Positions 60,380 through 64,000 of a stretch of DNA of 64,000 bases are shown here, in pieces; the stretch's first letter is position 1; each line of letters begins with the position of its first letter. Both the position numbers and the translations under genes were made by a program. Origin of the DNA: Fredinandcohnia onubensis (lineage in GTDB: Bacteria; Bacillota; Bacilli; Bacillales; Bacillaceae_L); assembly GCF_002734285.1 (NCBI RefSeq), contig NZ_NSEA01000003.1, forward strand, positions 375,111 through 439,110. The letters run 5' to 3'. Below the pieces are notes generated by a model. That model saw only the letters and a list, made by a program, of their open reading frames with translations. It was not told where the DNA came from and did not search any database.

Positions 60380-60759
60380 AAAATGAACAAGGTTTTATCC
60401 TCCCTGTTACAATTGCGATTTCTTTTTTATTTTTTCTTGTGTTCACGTTTCAAGTAAATGCGTATATGACAGAAAAAGGTTTTTCAAAGGAAACAGAGGA
60501 GATATTTATATTGGAGAACCTAATGCAACTAGGCGTTGGAGAAATACAAGCTAAATTAAAGGAAGATGTAGAAAGCTCAGAAGCAACTGGTTCCCTCAAC
60601 TTTCCAACGGGTACAATATCATATACTGTTATGCCATTAACGACAACAACATCACAAATTACCATCTCATGCACGACAAAAGAACAACGCAAATATAGTG
60701 CACGCTTTATATATGATTATGAGAAAAAAGCGATAGGTTCTTGGATTGAATTACGTTAA
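60376..60759 (+). CDS. comGG: Competence protein ComGG
   Basis: The 127 residues start KNEQGFILPVTIAISFLFFLVF. The prepilin-like cleavage site is present as Q-G-F, but the +5 Glu of the other pilins is replaced, as known for ComGG. ATGA overlap with comGF. Last gene of the operon; a weak hairpin ACAAACAT/ATGTTTTTGT follows. Confidence 0.87.
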   Translation: MKNEQGFILPVTIAISFLFFLVFTFQVNAYMTEKGFSKETEEIFILENLMQLGVGEIQAKLKEDVESSEATGSLNFPTGTISYTVMPLTTTTSQITISCTTKEQRKYSARFIYDYEKKAIGSWIELR

Positions 60760-60839
60760 GACAAACATGGATGTTTTTGTTATAATTTAGAAAAATCGAG
60801 TGGACACATACGAGGCCGCATTTTTAGGAGAGTAGAGAA

Positions 60840-61364
60840 ATGAAAGCCGTTTATTTAACAGGATTTATGGGAGCAGGAAAAACAACGATCGGACAAAAAC
60901 TTGGACAAGTCTTACACTTGCCGGTGATTGATACGGATCAATTTATTGAAGAAAAGATAGGAAAAAGAATTGCGGATATATTTTCAGAAGAGGGTGAGCA
61001 AACCTTTCGAAACTATGAACGCTCATTCCTAAAAGAAATACCAACAAATGATATGGTGATAACAACCGGTGGTGGAATTGTCATTCAAGAGGAAAATCGT
61101 CAGTGGATGATGGAAAATGGTCACGTTATTTTCTTATATTGTGATATAGAGCAAATCTTTGAACGTGTTCAAATTGACCCATCTCGACCATTGTTTGATT
61201 CAGAGAAGAAGGACAATACAAGTAAACTTTATAGTGAGCGAATGCCTTTTTACAATGAAGCACATTATAAAGTTGACACAACTGAAAAAAATCTAGACGA
61301 AGTTGTCGATGACATAGTGTCGTGGTTACATTTGCAAAAAGATGGAAATAATAATATCAGTTAA
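60840..61364 (+). CDS. aroK: Shikimate kinase
   Basis: The 174-residue kinase has Walker A GFMGAGKTT near 8, the shikimate-binding DTDQFIEEKIGKRIADIF and TTGGGIV, and the DPSRPLF lid region. It makes shikimate-3-phosphate in the chorismate pathway. SD AGGAGAG. It immediately follows comG in several bacilli. Confidence 0.95.
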   Translation: MKAVYLTGFMGAGKTTIGQKLGQVLHLPVIDTDQFIEEKIGKRIADIFSEEGEQTFRNYERSFLKEIPTNDMVITTGGGIVIQEENRQWMMENGHVIFLYCDIEQIFERVQIDPSRPLFDSEKKDNTSKLYSERMPFYNEAHYKVDTTEKNLDEVVDDIVSWLHLQKDGNNNIS

Positions 61365-61445
61365 GGCCTTCGGCGGATGCCACAGATTTTCAAAGGAAGT
61401 TTCGAGCAAGTTCGAAAAATCTGGGCACAAACACGCCAAGGCGCA
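61364..61445. repeat. Nested hairpin element between aroK and yqzE
   Basis: Arms pair in layers: CCTTCGGCG with CGCCAAGG (one bulge), GCCACAGATTTT with AAAATCTGGGC, and TTTCGA with TCGAAA in the centre. No T run follows, so it is not a simple terminator. It begins at the aroK stop. It looks like a dispersed structured intergenic element; no second copy was recognised here. Confidence 0.55.
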
Positions 61446-61468
61446 TTTGATTAGAGGCAGGTGTTATT

Positions 61469-61660
61469 ATGTCTACAAACGATTATGTAAAGTTTGTAAC
61501 CCAACAGATTGTCAAGACTTTAGACCAGCCAAAAGAAGTACGTAAGGCTACAAAAAAGCAGCGTAAGGAAGAACAACCACCATTAACAAATCGGTGGTTT
61601 GGAATTATGCCACTTGCGGTGTCCCTAATGTTCAAAAAGAACAAAAAAGAAGAGAGCTGA
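61469..61660 (+). CDS. yqzE: YqzE family protein
   Basis: The 63 residues start STNDYVKFVTQQIVKTLDQPKE, then a basic stretch and a short hydrophobic segment WFGIMPLAVSLMF. This matches YqzE, found after comG in bacilli; function unknown. The SD is only AGGTG. Confidence 0.85.
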   Translation: MSTNDYVKFVTQQIVKTLDQPKEVRKATKKQRKEEQPPLTNRWFGIMPLAVSLMFKKNKKEES

Positions 61661-61687
61661 CAGTCATGCTGTCGGCTCTCATTTTTG
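61654..61687. terminator. Terminator between yqzE and the Gly/Tyr-rich gene
   Basis: GAGAGCTGACAG / CTGTCGGCTCTC stem overlapping the yqzE stop, with T5 on the + strand. Confidence 0.9.
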
Positions 61688-61688
61688 A

Positions 61689-61892
61689 TTAATACCAGAA
61701 ACCGCCGCCATATGGGTAGTAAGGTGGTCGATAATATGGATATCCGTATCCTCCATAACCACCATAGAAATACGGATTGAGAAGGGTGCTTCCAACAAGT
61801 CCTCCAACTAATCCACCAACTAAAGGTGCTCCCCAAAAAAACCGGCCAGGTCTGCCATATCCAAAGCCATATGGTCTTCTATATGCTCCCAT
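61689..61892 (-). CDS. Gly/Tyr/Pro-rich small protein
   Basis: The 67 residues have a short Gly/Val hydrophobic stretch (GAPLVGGLVGGLVGSTLL) between an Arg/Gly-rich N-terminus and a Tyr/Gly/Pro repeat tail (FYGGYGGYGYPYYRPPYYPY). ATG 61892 lies 7 nt from AGGAGG. Such composition is common in spore-coat or surface proteins of bacilli, but no function can be assigned. Confidence 0.75.
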   Translation of the reverse strand: MGAYRRPYGFGYGRPGRFFWGAPLVGGLVGGLVGSTLLNPYFYGGYGGYGYPYYRPPYYPYGGGFWY

Positions 61893-62145
61893 CAAATTAC
61901 CTCCTGTTTTTGATTTCCCACTACGGGTACGGGTTATTTCTTTTTACCGTGATTGGGCTAGAATTGCTCCTTATTCTTGCCTCACTTACATGGATATGTA
62001 ACCATAGCCTAAAAGTAGTGGGCGTTTGTCTACATTTTGAAAATTATTTCGTAAACCCAGAATTCATGGATTATCGTTTCTATTCACAAGAATTTGTTAG
62101 TATGATAGAGTAATAGGTACTTAAGAAGTAGGAGTGACAGGTTAA

Positions 62146-63168
62146 ATGACTACAAAAAATGAAAAAATTGTTGATCAATTGAATCGACCTCTACGTGATT
62201 TGCGCATTTCTGTCACAGATCAATGCAATTTCCGTTGTTCGTATTGTATGCCTAAAGAAATCTTTGGGGATGATTATCAATTCTTGAAACAAGGAGAATT
62301 ATTATCCTATTCTGAAATAGAAACGTTGACAAGAAGCTTTGTCAAACTTGGTGTGCAAAAGATTCGGTTAACAGGTGGAGAACCGTTAGTTCGAAAAAAT
62401 GTCCATGAGCTCGTTGAGCGTTTAACTCATATAGAAGGTATTGAAGATATTGCCCTCACGACAAACGGCATATTCTTGCCGAAATATGCAAAGCAATTGA
62501 AAGAAGCGGGGCTACAGCGTGTAAACGTTAGCCTAGATGCAATGGATAACGATATTTTTAAAGGGATGAATGGTCGTTCCGTAGGAGTGAAGCCCGTATT
62601 AGCGGGGATTGAAGCAGCACAGGAAGCTGGACTTCATGTGAAAATGAATATGGTTGTCCGTAAAGGAAAAAATGATTCGCAGATACTGCCAATGGCACGA
62701 TATTTTAAAGACAAAGGAATCACGCTTCGTTTCATTGAATTTATGGATGTTGGAACGACAAACGGTTGGAATTTTGATCAAGTCGTTTCGAAAAAGGCAA
62801 TCCACGACTTAATCCATAGTGAAATGCCATTGGAACCTGTCGATGCCGATTATTATGGGGAAGTAGCGAAGAGATATCGTTATGTAGGTACAGGTGTGGA
62901 AATTGGTTTCATTTCATCTGTTACAGAATCCTTCTGCTCAAGCTGTACCCGAGCCCGAATTTCCGCAGATGGAAAGCTGTATACATGCCTATTTGCAACG
63001 GCGGGCCATGATTTAAGATCATTAATACGTTCAGATGTATCTGAAAATGAGATTGATGAAACCCTTAAGTCGATTTGGCAAGTAAGACGTGATCGATACT
63101 CAGATGAACGAACCGAGGAAACTGCGAAGAAACGTAAGAAAATTGAAATGTCCTATATAGGTGGATAA
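62146..63168 (+). CDS. moaA: GTP 3',8-cyclase MoaA
   Basis: The 340-residue radical SAM enzyme has the N-terminal cluster motif CNFRCSYC near 26, the GGEP motif ([11 protein letters not shown]), the C-terminal cluster cysteines in [11 protein letters not shown] and LYTCLF, and the terminal GG. It begins molybdenum cofactor synthesis. No other Moco gene is in the window. SD AGGAGTGACAGG; own terminator. Confidence 0.96.
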   Translation: MTTKNEKIVDQLNRPLRDLRISVTDQCNFRCSYCMPKEIFGDDYQFLKQGELLSYSEIETLTRSFVKLGVQKIRLTGGEPLVRKNVHELVERLTHIEGIEDIALTTNGIFLPKYAKQLKEAGLQRVNVSLDAMDNDIFKGMNGRSVGVKPVLAGIEAAQEAGLHVKMNMVVRKGKNDSQILPMARYFKDKGITLRFIEFMDVGTTNGWNFDQVVSKKAIHDLIHSEMPLEPVDADYYGEVAKRYRYVGTGVEIGFISSVTESFCSSCTRARISADGKLYTCLFATAGHDLRSLIRSDVSENEIDETLKSIWQVRRDRYSDERTEETAKKRKKIEMSYIGG

Positions 63169-63171
63169 ATG

Positions 63172-63204
63172 GAAAAGAGGTGCTTCATGTCGCACCTCTT
63201 TTTG
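63172..63204 (+). terminator. Rho-independent terminator after moaA
   Basis: AAAAGAGGTGC / GCACCTCTTTTT stem, usable in both directions with the converging yndM-like gene. Confidence 0.93.
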
Positions 63205-63210
63205 TAATAA

Positions 63211-63567
63211 TCATGCTGTAGATCTCTCGGTTCTACCTGTCCTAACTAACCAGCGGTGTAGAGGTATCTCAACTAATGTAATGACAAGGGCTGTTAAGAT
63301 TGCCCCCCAAAGGGTAACCCTGGCACCATCGTAAAACAAGGATAGAAAGTATACTACAAGGGCTGCAGTAACAAAATCGGCAATATCTGTCATCACCGTT
63401 GAATCTCTTCTAAGCATCGCTCTTTCCATTAAATAACCAAGAATGGCTAACAGTACGCCAATACCGATTGGCTGATACCATGCAACTAAATCAACACTAT
63501 CAAAAATGCCAGAACAAATGGCTACGATTAAAGGTAATAAAATTAACTTCATAATAAAGTTAGTCAT
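63211..63567 (-). CDS. yndM: YndM-like DUF2512 membrane protein
   Basis: The 118 residues form four helices with short loops (ERAMLRRDSTVMTDIADF), typical of DUF2512. Function unknown. ATG 63567 lies about 10 nt from AAAGGAGG; GTG 63576 is too close to it. Confidence 0.82.
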   Translation of the reverse strand: MTNFIMKLILLPLIVAICSGIFDSVDLVAWYQPIGIGVLLAILGYLMERAMLRRDSTVMTDIADFVTAALVVYFLSLFYDGARVTLWGAILTALVITLVEIPLHRWLVRTGRTERSTA

Positions 63568-63628
63568 AGCATTCACACCTCCTTTACCCCATATTTTTCT
63601 CATAATAGTTGGATTATATGTAAAAGCA

Positions 63629-63973
63629 CTATCGGTCTGTTTCTACAACGGTAATATTTTTAACTCGTTCAGTCTCTGGTTCAAACGTGATATTCACCAA
63701 AACACCGAATTCACGATTTTCCTGCTTCAGCCAAAGTTTGAAACGTTCAACATACATTCCATTCTTCTTATGTCTTCCAACATGCAAATAATCAACAATT
63801 TGAGCGGAAGGATAACGTTTCTGTGTCTCCTCCATCGCAAGCTTTCCCCATTTTGCATATTCTGGGACTGGCTTTTTTTGCTCAGCAGAAATAGCTGCCG
63901 ATTCATTGTTGATAAAAACTGTTGGGGTTAATAACAAACAGAAACAACAGCCAATCAATATTTTACGCAACAC
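63629..63973 (-). CDS. yqzG: YqzG/DUF3889-like secreted protein
   Basis: The 114 residues have a signal peptide (KILIGCCFCLLLTPTVF) and a small domain with YAKWGKLAMEETQKRYPSAQIVDYLHVGR, matching YqzG/YhdC-type DUF3889 proteins. Exported; function unknown. GTG 63973 (6 nt after GAGGTG) or TTG 63970 is the start. Near comG and yqzE, as yqzG is in B. subtilis. Confidence 0.82.
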   Translation of the reverse strand: MLRKILIGCCFCLLLTPTVFINNESAAISAEQKKPVPEYAKWGKLAMEETQKRYPSAQIVDYLHVGRHKKNGMYVERFKLWLKQENREFGVLVNITFEPETERVKNITVVETDR

Positions 63974-64000
63974 ACACAGCACCTCACTTTTACTTTAGGA

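Noticed and set aside
61342-61545. 67-codon ORF spanning the aroK end and the hairpin element
   Set aside because: It reads through the structured element and into yqzE in another frame; no SD.
61777-62113. Two + strand ORFs opposite and after the Gly/Tyr-rich gene
   Set aside because: No SD, no domain. The 61893-62145 gap otherwise shows no supported feature.

Overview
The window is low-GC Gram-positive chromosome from an endospore-forming member of the Bacillaceae. This follows from SD-rich, AT-biased genes, GTG and TTG starts, strong Rho-independent terminators, sporulation and germination genes (yqfD, yqfZ, a GerA-family protein, yqgT), the comG competence operon, and a gene order that follows the Bacillus subtilis yqf-yqg-comG region almost gene by gene. 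I know that order from memory; no search was run. Genus cannot be fixed from the sequence. No rRNA, tRNA, CRISPR array, prophage or insertion sequence was recognised.

Layout. 1-7.0 kb: yqfD (5' truncated), phoH, pgpH, ybeY, dgkA, cdd, era, yqzL, recO, a compact housekeeping run covering RNA maturation, c-di-AMP turnover, lipid recycling, a ribosome-assembly GTPase and recombination. 7.0-10.6 kb: glyQS behind a glycine T-box leader that also carries two structured, repeat-like elements. 10.8-16.2 kb: ccpN, the PPDK regulator yqfL, yqxD (5' end apparently out of frame), dnaG and sigA. 16.3-25.0 kb: a membrane protein of unknown function, an acyl-CoA dehydrogenase, cccA, trmK, yqfO, ispH, yqfQ, cshB, nfo and yqfT. 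25.1-27.2 kb: znuC-znuB-zur behind a candidate Zur operator. 27.3-34.0 kb: yqfX, ispG, yqfZ, a Na/Pi cotransporter-like gene, yqgC, sodA, yqgE.

34.1-41.0 kb: pbpA, then pstSCAB-phoU for high-affinity phosphate uptake behind four PhoP-type direct repeats with 11-bp periodicity. 41.0-48.1 kb: yqzD with a translationally coupled 29-codon membrane ORF, rpmG, yqgN, a DUF92 protein, yqgO, rhomboid protease gluP, a stand-alone GerA-family germination protein, yqgQ and glucokinase. 48.3-56.4 kb: an LtaS-family enzyme, a LysM/M14 peptidase, lipoprotein yqgU, small membrane proteins, a metallo-hydrolase, a MidA-like methyltransferase, and a winged-helix regulator with a cysteine-rich C-terminus. 56.7-60.8 kb: comGA-comGG, the type IV pilus-like DNA-uptake machine. 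The rest is aroK, yqzE, a Gly/Tyr-rich protein, a solitary moaA, yndM-like and yqzG-like genes.

Most of the window is conserved backbone. The least explained parts are intergenic: three structured repeat-like elements (7044-7186, 7449-7603, 61364-61445), an isolated terminator upstream of comG, tiny ORFs with good translation signals, and the A7 tract that puts the start of yqxD out of frame. I did not find a clearly new multi-gene system.
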